IMG/VR virus record: IMGVR_UViG_3300006922_000049
Coordinates: 1-44,054 of that record
Strand: one strand, 5' to 3'
DNA from: a virus
DNA length: 44,054 nt
The position numbers were made by a program, and so were the translations under genes. Position 1 is the first letter of the stretch; each line of letters begins with the position of its first letter. The notes beneath the pieces are model-generated. The model saw only the letters and a list, made by a program, of their open reading frames with translations. It did no database searches and had not been told where the DNA came from. Shown one piece after another: positions 16,068-26,272 of this stretch.

Positions 16068-19000
16068 CTACTGTCCTTGTTGGTTGTGTAAGTTTGACTT
16101 AGTATATATAAAGTTAATAGCGTACAACTCGTGTGCGCTTGTGCTTGCGTTTACAAATTTTGCTTTCAAATAATAATCTCTAATTGAATCTCCTTCTATT
16201 GCAGAGTTAGCAATCAACACCAGTGTATCTCCAGCAGAGAATCCAGATATGGTTGCATTACAAGTTAATTCTTTTTCACCAGAAACCGAAACAGCATAGA
16301 GATTTAAAGGCTCTAATCTATTCTGAGCAATATTTAAAACATACAACGCTGTTGAATCTCCTAATGGGAACGCTTGATTGTTTATAGCATTTTTAAAAGG
16401 TATCTTGTCAGCAAGAGTACCAGGTAATGTATCTACTTCTCCAAGCGAAAAGACTTCAGACGTTCCGCTAACGGTAGTAACATTTGCGGTAGAAGTGTAC
16501 GTGACATTGTTTGAGGAGTCTTGATGTATGGAAGCGTAGTAGAAATTTTCTTTTTCGTCCCATATTGATCGATCAATCGTACTGGTTTGATCACTATTAT
16601 TAAGTGTAACAGTCCATCCTGAATTATTGCCTTCAAGACTTAATGCCTCGTAGACCTTAATCATAGATGGATTAAAGTTAGAAACCACTTCAACTATTGT
16701 GTCGCCGGCAATTCCATAAAAAGTATTTCTTGTTGCATCGGGAGAGTGCTCATATATTTTAGCACCATTAAACGTGTACATTCTATCCGTCAATGAAATT
16801 ATTCCATCGGTATTGTAAGAATATCTCGTGCTCCAGAACTTATCCCAAAGGTTATAAGCAATAGTAAATGCCTCAAGAGTTTCAAGAGTGTTGTCAATTA
16901 TAAGATCACCGAGTGGCGATGACGCATCAGGTCTAACAACCCCTGTCAACTGATTAAATGTTGCAGGATAAAACGCTGTATACTGAGACGATGTCATTAC
17001 AACTGGTATGGCAGTATTCAAAGACGCAGAAAGTGACGGAGAGTAGTTCTCTGAAAGTCCTACGACGGGGTTAGACGTAAGTTGATCAATTAATATAAGA
17101 CCACTTCCAGAAGTATCCCAGTCATCAAGACTACACTCCCAGTTTCTTACATCCGTATTCCAAAAGAATGTTAGTGAATCATCATATACTGGTGAAACAT
17201 TTATTATGTCACCGTCTTCATTAGTTCTTGAATTCCCTATAGCCGTTTGACCCGTACATGCATCATTAATAGTAATACGTGAAGTATAAAGAGCAGGAGA
17301 ACTAATAATATACTCCGTGTTTTCCCTATCTATACCACCGTGGTATCTTTTATTTTTAGCAGAAAGAGCAGTTGAGAATGTTTTGCTTTTAAAGAAGCCA
17401 TCAACCAGAGTCTCACTTATAATACTAATCCCTGTTTCTTTTCCTATACGCAATACCTTACCGGCTCTTGCGTCCATAAAATAAATCTGCCCTCTATACT
17501 GAGCAACAGATTCAGGATTATTATTTACGCCGTATTCTCCTACATAATAATTTACTGGACCCAGTATCATGTTTGACGCCACAAGCGACTCACCAGATTC
17601 CGCTGTAATTATGTTTCTCTGAACAGGTACAACACCAGCACGGCGCTCATGTAATATATACATCAGTTGATCATGCGAAACCATAGACTTAATTGAGCCG
17701 TAGTCATAAGACATATCAGCAAAATTTTGCATCGTCAAGTTAAATGACGAAAGTCCAAGTTGTGTGTTTTCAAAAGAGAATGGATCTGAGTAAGTTATAG
17801 AACCGTATCTCTTTACAGTAGTAGCATCAGGAAGGTAAGGATAACTCTTTCCTAATGAAGTATAATCTGATTTAAAGAAGTCACTAACACGAGGATCTTC
17901 AATCCAATCAACTAAAGCATTTTGAGTATACGCTGCTGAAAGGTTTCGCCATACGTCTCCTTTTCGTGGAGCACTACCGTAGAATAATGTGCGTAATCTA
18001 AAGTATGAATCACCCTGATCTATATTAAATACAGAATCAGGATTAGTAACAGTTACTACATGTAGACTTAAAGTTGGCCAGTTGTATGTAGTCTCACCAT
18101 AAACTCTAAAAGAATATCCAGACTTCGATGTGTCTTCTACAACATTACCCACTGTAATACTTGACCCACCTGAAGTTTCAATATTATCTCCCTTGAAAAA
18201 TCTGATTGGTGAACGGAACTCTACATCGTCTCCTGTTTGAGAAACTATCTCAATTTGTGCGGTTGTGCTTACACGATCTGTCTGGTGCACACCTGCGCTG
18301 TCTATAGATTTGTTTTCACCAATTTCGTAATAGAACATTTCCGTAAAGGCATCGCTCTCTCGGTATATCTCTATAATACATTGGTTGTTCCAGTTAGAGG
18401 TGTTGTCCATTAAACTACTGGTGTTCCAACCAGGAGTATTATTATCCTCTAACACAAGGAAATCCCCCGTTGTGTTTTGAATAGCAGCCTTTGAACTTCT
18501 ATCTAAAATAGGATTTAAGGTGGCATCTGCTAACAGAGTTATTTTTTTAGATATCCTCCATGTTTTTGTTTCTTTAAGGTTGTCTCCATATGAAACTATA
18601 CGAACCCTGTCGCCCTCTGCAAAACCATAGTTTATGTCGGCGCCTAATTGATTATCGTAAGAATTGTTTCGGCCCTGTAGGGTACCTATTGAGAGATACA
18701 TACTTTGAGTTGAACCAAAACTTCCTTCAGCCGCATCATTTAAAGCAAGATAGGCACCGCCAAGAGAGTACTGAACCTTGTTTATTATTGATCCTTGACC
18801 AGCGTAAACAACACTAAACCTATCTGCCCAAGCAGGGGCCTTATGGCGTATACGCATTGTGATATCTGCGTAGCCATCTAAATTGTTTTGATTGGAGCGA
18901 TCATTAGTATGCTGAACAAAAGTCTCATCATCTAAGGGCTGCACACCACCTGGCCTTCCTTTTTGATCATAGTATAACAAACCAAGTTCATGACTTGAAC

Positions 19001-21128
19001 CAGATTTAAAACACCTGTTACCATCCATGTCGCTATTAGCAATAGCAAAACTACCTCCCGCTGTAATGTATCCTCCGTTACGTTCGATCAACGCACCTTT
19101 ACCAGTAACACTTGCACCAGTGTTTGAAAGATAAAGTCCATTAGTAGTTGGCACAAGATTAAAACTGGGGCCACTATTAAGTTGTGGTAACTGGCCGTCG
19201 ATGTTTGCTTCGATAATATCAAATGACGAAGATGTACCAAATGGCTCTATAACCTCAGCCTCCTTTGTTCCGAAAACCAATTTATTGATTCTCATGTTCA
19301 CAAGACTTAACGAGAACTTGTATGTGTCAACACCAGTCGTGAAGTTTGGATTAGTTCTTCTAAACCATACCTCTCCAGCACCCGCAAAAGCAGCGGACTC
19401 AACTGTAGTTCTTGTGCCAAAGCCCGTAGTAAATGTACTGAAACCGGCTTCTCCATCTTGAGGCATCAATTGAGTAGGGTATAACCCCTGAACTTCATTT
19501 GCTACAATCGTCTGTATCTCAGCACGAGTTTTGTCAGCCGGTATATCTATAATCTTTCTTACCTGAAAACCACTACTAATAACCTTAATACCGCTGTTGA
19601 TCTTTTTAATACCAACACTTTCTTCTCTTGTATCTGAAGTTCCCTTTTGAGCAATAAATCTTATTTGAGGAGGAGAGTTTAGCGTGCCTGAATCAAGGTT
19701 TATGCCAGTCTGATAATCAGTACCATTAGCAATAGTTCTAAGACCCGCCATTCCTGCAAGTTTCTCAGCATCTGTACCACCTGAAAGACCTACTAAATCT
19801 GTACCGGCTGCATCATTATATAATTTAAAATCACCAAGTGAATCAACAAAGTTAAAGTCTCTGTCGCTTTTGAGAGAATTACGTATGGTCATAGCACCGT
19901 CATTCCAGTTAAACGACAGCAATACTTTTGAGTCTGCGGTAAATCCTGCTACTGGTATACTGCTAAAGTCTATATCTATAAACTCACCTAAATAATTAGT
20001 TATAGTAGTATTTTTTGAAACAGTTACTGTATAAGTATTTGGCTTCTCGTTATAGTTAGGCAGCGCATCTACATCCATAAACGGGAGGTTGTCATACCCT
20101 TCGGTATAACCACCATAAAAAAGACGCCCTTGTGACAGTGCTTGACTATCTGCTTTCTGAGGTACGTTATCGTATCTCTTATCTTGAACCTGAGTAGAAA
20201 GACCTATATAGTTAGAGTCGTTTCTAAAAAATATATTTTGTGTTCCTGTTCCGTTGACATTAGGTATTGTGTCAATCAAAAAGAATGGAGAATCCTTATC
20301 ACCAATACGCCCGTAGATGTTTATGTCTTTTACATCTGCTGCGCTGTATGTCACCTGGATCTTCGCCTCGTTATAAAAGTTTCTTGCACCGGCATTTATA
20401 AATCCATCTTTCAATTGAGACTTAGATATACCCAGTAAAGAGTATGGACTTAATGCACTCTGCTCTCCGTCATCATATTCATATTGATAAGCAAACTGAA
20501 AGTTCTTTTCGAATATATCGTTTTGAGGATAACCGGAATTGTTTTGGAAGGTGACAACTGGAGGAATCAATGGCGGTGCTTTGGCCGCAGTTATGTACGC
20601 CAGTCTTTCTTCATTGCTACCACTTATAAAATTGGGAGGGTAACCACCTGCACCAGATATACTTTGTTCTGCACGTGTTGCATTTATTTTTTTTGGTTGG
20701 CTAAGGCTATCATTAAAGTATAAAAGTATGTTGTGATTTGATAGGCGAACTATGTCAGCATCAACATGACCTTCTTGTGTAAACTGCAACACACTGCCTT
20801 GATAAACAATAAATGTTTTCTTGGCGTTTTGATCATATCTAAATATCGTATGATTAGTAGCACTGTTGTAACAGAAATAATATATCTGCGCTGACTGCTC
20901 ATCAGCAACAGTACCTATAACAACATTAGTACCAGCAGGTATACTCCCGTTTTCTATTGTGTCTGCCCGGCTAATATTACCCCAGGCATTCTTTAATACT
21001 TGAGCATCTATCTCTGAGTCTACAGATACACGTACGTTTTGAGCGTCAACCATTTCGGTACGCTTGATCAAACGCTCATCATCGTCACTGTTCAGATAGC
21101 GTGGTATGATTTTATCAATAGACGGCAT
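16068..21128 (-). CDS. large tail/stabilisation (tail hub-type) protein
   Basis: A 1686-residue protein. The N terminus (IIPRYLNSDDDERLIKRTEM then DAQNVRVS) is the type found in stabilisation or tail-hub proteins of Bacteroidota podoviruses and crAss-like phages, themselves compared with P22 gp10. The body is beta-rich with many NG/DG turns and Tyr/Phe-containing strands, as in beta-propeller or tail tubular proteins, and includes an MYILHERRAGVVPVQRN segment near residue 1160. It closes the head-tail channel and probably carries further receptor-binding beta domains in its long C-terminal half. It follows two ring/connector-like genes. Family recognition is from memory of that N-terminal motif. 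Confidence 0.65.
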   Translation of the reverse strand: MPSIDKIIPRYLNSDDDERLIKRTEMVDAQNVRVSVDSEIDAQVLKNAWGNISRADTIENGSIPAGTNVVIGTVADEQSAQIYYFCYNSATNHTIFRYDQNAKKTFIVYQGSVLQFTQEGHVDADIVRLSNHNILLYFNDSLSQPKKINATRAEQSISGAGGYPPNFISGSNEERLAYITAAKAPPLIPPVVTFQNNSGYPQNDIFEKNFQFAYQYEYDDGEQSALSPYSLLGISKSQLKDGFINAGARNFYNEAKIQVTYSAADVKDINIYGRIGDKDSPFFLIDTIPNVNGTGTQNIFFRNDSNYIGLSTQVQDKRYDNVPQKADSQALSQGRLFYGGYTEGYDNLPFMDVDALPNYNEKPNTYTVTVSKNTTITNYLGEFIDIDFSSIPVAGFTADSKVLLSFNWNDGAMTIRNSLKSDRDFNFVDSLGDFKLYNDAAGTDLVGLSGGTDAEKLAGMAGLRTIANGTDYQTGINLDSGTLNSPPQIRFIAQKGTSDTREESVGIKKINSGIKVISSGFQVRKIIDIPADKTRAEIQTIVANEVQGLYPTQLMPQDGEAGFSTFTTGFGTRTTVESAAFAGAGEVWFRRTNPNFTTGVDTYKFSLSLVNMRINKLVFGTKEAEVIEPFGTSSSFDIIEANIDGQLPQLNSGPSFNLVPTTNGLYLSNTGASVTGKGALIERNGGYITAGGSFAIANSDMDGNRCFKSGSSHELGLLYYDQKGRPGGVQPLDDETFVQHTNDRSNQNNLDGYADITMRIRHKAPAWADRFSVVYAGQGSIINKVQYSLGGAYLALNDAAEGSFGSTQSMYLSIGTLQGRNNSYDNQLGADINYGFAEGDRVRIVSYGDNLKETKTWRISKKITLLADATLNPILDRSSKAAIQNTTGDFLVLEDNNTPGWNTSSLMDNTSNWNNQCIIEIYRESDAFTEMFYYEIGENKSIDSAGVHQTDRVSTTAQIEIVSQTGDDVEFRSPIRFFKGDNIETSGGSSITVGNVVEDTSKSGYSFRVYGETTYNWPTLSLHVVTVTNPDSVFNIDQGDSYFRLRTLFYGSAPRKGDVWRNLSAAYTQNALVDWIEDPRVSDFFKSDYTSLGKSYPYLPDATTVKRYGSITYSDPFSFENTQLGLSSFNLTMQNFADMSYDYGSIKSMVSHDQLMYILHERRAGVVPVQRNIITAESGESLVASNMILGPVNYYVGEYGVNNNPESVAQYRGQIYFMDARAGKVLRIGKETGISIISETLVDGFFKSKTFSTALSAKNKRYHGGIDRENTEYIISSPALYTSRITINDACTGQTAIGNSRTNEDGDIINVSPVYDDSLTFFWNTDVRNWECSLDDWDTSGSGLILIDQLTSNPVVGLSENYSPSLSASLNTAIPVVMTSSQYTAFYPATFNQLTGVVRPDASSPLGDLIIDNTLETLEAFTIAYNLWDKFWSTRYSYNTDGIISLTDRMYTFNGAKIYEHSPDATRNTFYGIAGDTIVEVVSNFNPSMIKVYEALSLEGNNSGWTVTLNNSDQTSTIDRSIWDEKENFYYASIHQDSSNNVTYTSTANVTTVSGTSEVFSLGEVDTLPGTLADKIPFKNAINNQAFPLGDSTALYVLNIAQNRLEPLNLYAVSVSGEKELTCNATISGFSAGDTLVLIANSAIEGDSIRDYYLKAKFVNASTSAHELYAINFIYTKSNLHNQQGQ

Positions 21129-21131
21129 TGA

Positions 21132-21875
21132 TTATGCTTTAGGACTTAGTTTGAAATTTCTTCTACTTGTGCTTAGTGCATCAAATTTATTCCACGATTT
21201 CAATCGAGCATTTGCTAATCGACGTTCGTTATAGTATTCTGCACGAGCACGCTGTTTCTCACTTACAGGTACACTTGACTTACGATGTACTGTTTTGTAA
21301 TATATATAAGCGCGTAATGCTTCTTCTGCATATACAGGCACGCAAGGGTTACTTGATTTAGCAGCATCTGAAATATACTCAAGCACTACCTGAGTAGTAT
21401 CTGAAAGCAATGATATCTCAAATCTACATTCTTCCCAGTTGACTCTATACTCTCCTGCACCCTGTCCACCACCAAGACCGTATAGACGGCCCATTGTAGA
21501 TTCATAAACAAAATTTCTAAACACATAAGAATCAAATCCCAGTAAGTAATCTGGTATTGCATCTGCTGGTTGATCAGGTAAGAGATTCATGTTAGGGTTT
21601 TCAGCAAAGACATACACGAGTCCATCATTACCTAACTGGCCCATCTTGACCATGTCAACATAATCAGAAGGCATATCAACAGTGCCAAGTGATTGATTGA
21701 CATCAAGCAACACTGTTTTAATAGTATGTGCTATATCAAATCCAAATTCACGAATACCTCTCAGGGCATATTGACGCAACATATAATCAGACGCATTAGA
21801 CCCATAGTCATCTGCATCTATACTCATTGTGTAGTCGTTAACTACTTTATCTACTGTTACGTATGACTGACTCAT
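21132..21875 (-). CDS. putative ring/head-tail adaptor protein
   Basis: A 247-residue protein with the opening DDYGSNASDYMLRQYALRGI, then FGFDIAHTIKTVLLDV and PSDYVDMVKMG, a layout I associate with adaptor or ring proteins placed under the portal in Bacteroidota podoviruses. The C terminus is basic and helical (EKQRARAEYYNERRLANARL). It is coupled to the upstream gene by TAATG and followed four bases later by the large tail gene. Role in the neck is inferred from gene order and fold-like pattern. Confidence 0.55.
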   Translation of the reverse strand: MSQSYVTVDKVVNDYTMSIDADDYGSNASDYMLRQYALRGIREFGFDIAHTIKTVLLDVNQSLGTVDMPSDYVDMVKMGQLGNDGLVYVFAENPNMNLLPDQPADAIPDYLLGFDSYVFRNFVYESTMGRLYGLGGGQGAGEYRVNWEECRFEISLLSDTTQVVLEYISDAAKSSNPCVPVYAEEALRAYIYYKTVHRKSSVPVSEKQRARAEYYNERRLANARLKSWNKFDALSTSRRNFKLSPKA

Positions 21876-22627
21876 TATCTATTCTCTTGTTTCGTTATCT
21901 CTGAATTAGAGTAATTGTATACATTAGCATCACGAAGATTAACACCTATAAGTAAAGCAACCTCGTTAACTAACTCACCAAAGTATTGCTCAGGCAATTC
22001 AAAGTCTACACTGTTTGCTGCAAGATATAATTCAACACCTGCTACAGAGGAAGAATAACCAAACTTAGGAGACGCCGTTGTTTTTGCTCCTGTAGTTGGA
22101 ACAATACCTTGAGGCAACTTGAAGTACCGTAGGTTGATTTTATTAATACTTGTATTTACGTTGGGGAATATCTCTATCTGGTTTGCAATCAACGCAACAG
22201 GTGCATCGTCTGAAGGTGCTGATAAATCGCTGTTTAGTATTCTATCAATATGATCTTCATTGTAGCACATCTGCACAAGAGACTGTTGCCGAACACCCAA
22301 TATCATTTTACCAATAGTTGATATTGAAATTGCACGAGCAAAATCAGAAGGCTTATCCACTACTCCAGAAGTTAAAGTCAACTCTGACTTCTTAGAGAAT
22401 GTAGACAGATCTTCTTCTATCTGTTTAGCACGCGCAAACTGACGAGATCCGTCCAATGCACTACGACGTAATCTATTAGCCATAGTCATTTCTTCAAACA
22501 AACTATTGAATACATTCATCTGTGCCATACCTGCAAACTCGTTGAAAATTGCTGGGGTAACAAAACCTCTTTGGTCTTTGTTGGCTATGTCTCTAACTGC
22601 TTTGTAAACTCTTTCTACACTTGCCAT
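21875..22627 (-). CDS. putative ring/neck structural protein
   Basis: A 250-residue protein: helical N-terminal half (MNVFNSLFEEMTMANRLRRS) and a beta-rich second half with IANQIEIFPNVNTSINKINL and YFGELVNEVALLIGVNL. The PSDFARAISIS segment is similar in layout to the PSDYVDMVKMG of the next protein, so the two may be related adaptors. It has its own promoter-like element just upstream, behind a strong terminator. Function inferred from position between capsid and tail genes. Confidence 0.5.
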   Translation of the reverse strand: MASVERVYKAVRDIANKDQRGFVTPAIFNEFAGMAQMNVFNSLFEEMTMANRLRRSALDGSRQFARAKQIEEDLSTFSKKSELTLTSGVVDKPSDFARAISISTIGKMILGVRQQSLVQMCYNEDHIDRILNSDLSAPSDDAPVALIANQIEIFPNVNTSINKINLRYFKLPQGIVPTTGAKTTASPKFGYSSSVAGVELYLAANSVDFELPEQYFGELVNEVALLIGVNLRDANVYNYSNSEITKQENR

Positions 22628-22647
22628 AATAGTTTTTGGCTTTACAG

Positions 22648-22655
22648 CAAATATA
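22648..22655 (-). promoter_or_regulatory. TAnnTTTG -7 element before neck/tail genes
   Basis: Reads TATATTTG on the minus strand, 20 bases before the ATG of the 250-residue gene and just downstream of an intrinsic terminator. The terminator-then-promoter order suggests that tail genes start a new transcript here. Confidence 0.55.
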
Positions 22656-22665
22656 CGAAATAAAA

Positions 22666-22691
22666 AGAGGGGGTCTTACGGGACCCCCTCT
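22666..22691 (-). terminator. strong intrinsic terminator
   Basis: A perfect 10-base-pair stem, AGAGGGGGTC (22666-22675) with GACCCCCTCT (22682-22691) around a six-base loop. On the minus strand the stem is followed directly by TTTTTATTTCG, the classic U tract. It lies after the stop of the 268-residue gene. Confidence 0.9.
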
Positions 22692-22742
22692 ACTGCTTAC
22701 ATGTGTTTAACAGAACACATATACGAATAATGTACTGTAAAT

Positions 22743-23549
22743 CTACGAAAGTTTTTCTAATCGAGATATTAGTTCTTCGTATACAGAGGCTCCTTTTTCG
22801 GTAAGACAAAAACGAACCATCATGTCTTTTGGATCTTGACCAGCAGGAACAGATATAATTAATCTGCCACTGTCAAACCAGTATACTCCATCAGGCTTAC
22901 ACGATATGATTTGGAAATCATTTGATTGAATAACTGCTGATCGAGTCTTAACACGAGGATCATCAAACATGGCAATAAAAGTAGCAGGGCTGCTTTTTGC
23001 TTCACGTAACATCTCTCTACGGATATCAATCATTTGTTGTTCAATGTTGATTCCTAAAGATAAAGCAACTGCTAATATTTCATCAGAACCTTTTGTACGA
23101 ACAAGAGAAACAGCATCATGAGTCAAGAACTCGCTGTTAACCACTTCTTCAGAATCTCTACTGTTGTCTACAATCTTAAACAACTTACCACCGTTTGCTA
23201 TATTGCTGGTATGTAGTTCCATAAACTTAGCAAGATTCGGCTTGTTATACGGAACGGCTAAGAGGCCGTCTCTAAATATAACATGCTCTCTACGTGACTT
23301 TTCGTTCTGTTCATCACGGAATACACTTGGTTCTCCAGGACAATAGCGTATACTACGAACCTGATTTGTTTCTGGATCGTATACACTTACCTCTGATTTT
23401 ATTTTTGTGACGATGCCGCCGCCTTTTGGAATTTCAAAAACCTTTGTGGTTTCTGGTGCCGCATCTTTTTTGATTACGCTGTAGCCTTTTTTAGGCGCAG
23501 GTGTTTTTTTTGCTGCCGCCTTTGGAGCAGCCTTTGTTGTAGTTGACAT
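22743..23549 (-). CDS. putative virion-associated protein, 268 residues
   Basis: The N terminus is an Ala/Pro/Lys-rich low-complexity tail (MSTTTKAAPKAAAKKTPAPK). The body contains VSVYDPETNQVRSIRYCPGE and RREHVIFRDGLLAVP, a segment I have seen in conserved late proteins of marine phages, but I cannot name its function. It lies alone between two intrinsic terminators, downstream of the capsid gene, so its expression may be set separately or rest on read-through. Likely virion or assembly protein. Confidence 0.5.
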   Translation of the reverse strand: MSTTTKAAPKAAAKKTPAPKKGYSVIKKDAAPETTKVFEIPKGGGIVTKIKSEVSVYDPETNQVRSIRYCPGEPSVFRDEQNEKSRREHVIFRDGLLAVPYNKPNLAKFMELHTSNIANGGKLFKIVDNSRDSEEVVNSEFLTHDAVSLVRTKGSDEILAVALSLGINIEQQMIDIRREMLREAKSSPATFIAMFDDPRVKTRSAVIQSNDFQIISCKPDGVYWFDSGRLIISVPAGQDPKDMMVRFCLTEKGASVYEELISRLEKLS

Positions 23550-23575
23550 TTGAATAGAATTAAAAAATTAAAAAA

Positions 23576-23596
23576 GAGAGGGGCAAAGCCCCTCTC
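23576..23596 (-). terminator. strong intrinsic terminator after major capsid gene
   Basis: Stem GAGAGGGGC (23576-23584) pairs perfectly with GCCCCTCTC (23588-23596) around a three-base loop. On the minus strand it is followed by TTTTTTAATTTTTTAA. It starts about 16 bases after the capsid stop codon. Confidence 0.9.
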
Positions 23597-23611
23597 CGGA
23601 AATTGTTATCC

Positions 23612-24994
23612 TTATGACTTGATAAGGATGTGTTGGTTTGCTGCACGAGTAACCAATGCACACTCAGAACGGTAGTTGAACTGTAGGCTATCTGTGTTAG
23701 TGTTATTCACACCTAAGATAGAACCTGTCATCCAGTGCTCCATTTCACGAGAGTATCCGTTAGTGTCCTTGTAGTTCAATTCCAAAGCAGCGGCACGATC
23801 ACCGGTCTTAGGATCTACTACAGTAGTTAACGGAATCATTGCTCCTAAGTAATCAGAACCAGCCAACAATGTTGGGTCGTTCAATAACTTCCAAGAGTGC
23901 TTGTGGAATGTGTATCCACCACGCTTGAATGAATCGAAGCCAAGTTCTGAACCACGTCCACCGAATGCACCGAGACCAGTAGTTGTGTTAGTGAAACCAG
24001 CAGCGCCGTTCAATGAAGCAACCATGTCATCAATTGCCAAAGCCTGAGCAGTATTCACGTACATAGCGTACTCTGGTGCTGCACCTTGCTTGTCAAGTTC
24101 TGAGATCAATACATCCATTTCAGTGAAGTCATCGATCTGACCACTCTGTACAATACCGCGGTTTTCAATAGCAGCGAAGTAACCTTCTCCCGCTGTTGGT
24201 GTACCACCGATGTTTGTTGTTGTTAATGTGTTAGTGATTGACTCACCTAACAATAACATCATTTCACGCTTGTCGAGGAAACGAGCACGAGTGTCCATTT
24301 CTCCTTTTACGTACCAACGGTAATCGCCGTTACCTACATTAACCCAACCAATGTTGGTTGCTTGAGAACCTGTAACCTTGAACACCTCTTTGATGATGTT
24401 GTAAGCGTTTGTACGCTTGATTACGTTTGACTCCAAGTAACCAGTGTTTTGATCAGATCCTTGTGCAAACAAGTTACCAATCACAGGTAGGTTAACAGCA
24501 GTAGTAGCAGCAGTAGCGCCGATGTTACCACTTAAAGACTCAAGAGTGTAGTTAGCAGTTGCTGTGTTTGCAACCTCACCAGCAGGAGAGATAGCAGTAA
24601 CCATCATACGGTGCTCACCGCCCCATAAGATTACATCATTCAAGCGCAATACACTTGCATCAGCAGTTCCTTTCTTCACTACTAATGAAGTAGCAGTAGA
24701 AGCCGCTGTTGCCGTTGGGTTTACAGTTGCGTAAGAATGTAGACGAGTTTCTTCCCAGTATTGAACCTCATCTGCGGTACCGCTTGCGCGGACGGCGCCT
24801 GTAAGGTTTAGGAACCCCGTTAAACCACCTGAGATCTGCTGGTAACCATAAGTTTTAACCAACTGATCACGATTGTCAGGAGCGTTGATTTCGTCAATAA
24901 AATCACCCAATGAAGTATATTTCGCTGGGTCAAGACGGCGGAATACCGCTGACTTGCTGTCATTAAACACCGGAGGTGCTGAAGATGTTGCCAT
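23612..24994 (-). CDS. major capsid protein
   Basis: A 460-residue late protein preceded by a scaffold-like gene. Pattern in favour of an HK97-fold capsid protein of Bacteroidota podoviruses: helical N terminus with a YQQISGGLTGFLNLTGAVR stretch, a beta-rich insert (residues about 90-165), the middle KREMMLLLGESITNT, then a C-terminal set of strands YSREMEHWMTGSILG and QFNYRSECALVTRAANQHIL, close to the end of crAss-type capsid proteins. Own strong terminator after the stop suggests very high expression. The ATG follows the scaffold stop by 20 bases. Confidence 0.88.
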   Translation of the reverse strand: MATSSAPPVFNDSKSAVFRRLDPAKYTSLGDFIDEINAPDNRDQLVKTYGYQQISGGLTGFLNLTGAVRASGTADEVQYWEETRLHSYATVNPTATAASTATSLVVKKGTADASVLRLNDVILWGGEHRMMVTAISPAGEVANTATANYTLESLSGNIGATAATTAVNLPVIGNLFAQGSDQNTGYLESNVIKRTNAYNIIKEVFKVTGSQATNIGWVNVGNGDYRWYVKGEMDTRARFLDKREMMLLLGESITNTLTTTNIGGTPTAGEGYFAAIENRGIVQSGQIDDFTEMDVLISELDKQGAAPEYAMYVNTAQALAIDDMVASLNGAAGFTNTTTGLGAFGGRGSELGFDSFKRGGYTFHKHSWKLLNDPTLLAGSDYLGAMIPLTTVVDPKTGDRAAALELNYKDTNGYSREMEHWMTGSILGVNNTNTDSLQFNYRSECALVTRAANQHILIKS

Positions 24995-25014
24995 GTTATT
25001 TTGTTTTTATAGCG

Positions 25015-26175
25015 TTATTTCAAAAATGTTTGTTGCCGTCCCAAAGCATCAAGTACCTGTTGGGCAACCGAATCTCTTTGACTTTGCTCTGGATTAGCAG
25101 TAGGATTACTGGCGTCAATATTCGCTGCCTTCTCAACGACATTGCGTTGTCCGTCACTCATACCTTGCTGGTAAATGCTCTGTAGAATATTCGGTAGGTT
25201 ATCAGTAACCGTACGATGCATATTCCAAAGATCATGGTCCCAGTTGCCCGTGTTATCCACGTACTTATCAAAGAACTCAGTCATGTTGCCGTTATCCTTG
25301 GCCAACTCATTGCGGTAATCAGTACTCACGCCATAATTGAATTCACGACCACCGGGGAGTTCAAAGGCAATTTCGCCTAACTCTGTTAATGATTGTGCAT
25401 TCGACCGAGACCACTCCACATCAAATGGGCTTTCAGTTTCAACAACATTTGAAGACCCTTCAGCAGGTAGGGTATACGCTTCACGTAACGATCCTACATT
25501 CTGTCTGGCCTTCTCTGCGTCAATCTTCAACTGAAGGTTTGAAAGTCTAACTTCTTCTTCAGAGAAAACATTTTCATCAGTCTTGTATTTAGATGAGATC
25601 AATAAATCAATTTCATCATTACCAAGAGATGGATACTCACTTGCCATATGGACCCGCATAACAGTACGATCATCCATTTCGGACGGATCTAATGCCTGGT
25701 AACGGAACCAGTCTTCAGGTGAGCGACCTGTCTTCTCCACAAAATCAGCAATGACTGCAATCCGTGGGTCGAGACTTGACTCAGATATAGATTGAGGCTC
25801 TGTTGGTTCTTCTTGCGTCGACTGCATTTCGCCTGTTAACGCTTGAAAGAAACTTTCAAAACCTTCACTCTCGTTATTTAAAGAACTTTGCTCCTCTTGT
25901 ACTGGAGCCGTTTCTTGTTCTACAACCTGTTGTACATCTTGTTGTACGTCTTGTTGTACGTCTGGTTGTACTTCTGGTTGAGCCGATTCAACTACTGTAT
26001 TCGGCTCACTTTCATTTGTAGGCGCAGGTTCTGCACTTACCTCTGGTGTAGGCGCTTGCACATTATCCTGCACAGGTGCCTGCTCTGTAGCATTTGACTC
26101 TCCAGGGAAGGTATCCGTAATAGTGAATCCTGCATCCTGGATAGCCTGCTCCATTTGGCTTTCTACTTTTTCCAT
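25015..26175 (-). CDS. putative scaffolding protein
   Basis: A 386-residue, strongly acidic, low-complexity protein immediately before the capsid gene. The N-terminal third is Pro/Glu/Gln/Val-rich with a short tandem repeat QPDVQQDVQQDVQQVVEQE; the middle is helical (DPRIAVIADFVEKTGRSPED) and the C terminus is polar and helical (QRDSVAQQVLDALGRQQ), the part that usually binds capsid subunits. No enzymatic motif, so no sign of a fused protease. Such proteins fill the procapsid and leave or are cleaved before packaging. Confidence 0.7.
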   Translation of the reverse strand: MEKVESQMEQAIQDAGFTITDTFPGESNATEQAPVQDNVQAPTPEVSAEPAPTNESEPNTVVESAQPEVQPDVQQDVQQDVQQVVEQETAPVQEEQSSLNNESEGFESFFQALTGEMQSTQEEPTEPQSISESSLDPRIAVIADFVEKTGRSPEDWFRYQALDPSEMDDRTVMRVHMASEYPSLGNDEIDLLISSKYKTDENVFSEEEVRLSNLQLKIDAEKARQNVGSLREAYTLPAEGSSNVVETESPFDVEWSRSNAQSLTELGEIAFELPGGREFNYGVSTDYRNELAKDNGNMTEFFDKYVDNTGNWDHDLWNMHRTVTDNLPNILQSIYQQGMSDGQRNVVEKAANIDASNPTANPEQSQRDSVAQQVLDALGRQQTFLK

Positions 26176-26197
26176 TTGATTTAATTTATTTATACCA

Positions 26198-26205
26198 CAA
26201 ATTTA
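26198..26205 (-). promoter_or_regulatory. TAnnTTTG -7 element before scaffold and capsid genes
   Basis: Reads TAAATTTG on the minus strand, 22 bases before the scaffold ATG, in the gap that also holds a strong terminator upstream. It fits a dedicated promoter for the scaffold-capsid unit. The upstream sequence also holds an imperfect hairpin (GTGAGTGC/GCACTTAC, 26231-26250). Confidence 0.55.
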
Positions 26206-26272
26206 ATACATAAACTGTATGTTTGTGGAAGTGAGTGCACTGGCACTTACTATGGTTAGGAGTAGCCAAAAG

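Noticed and set aside
25888-26097. Plus-strand frames with poly-Leu/Val opposite the scaffold gene, resembling membrane peptides
   Set aside because: Antisense of the Gln/Glu/Val repeat of the scaffold; no start signals.
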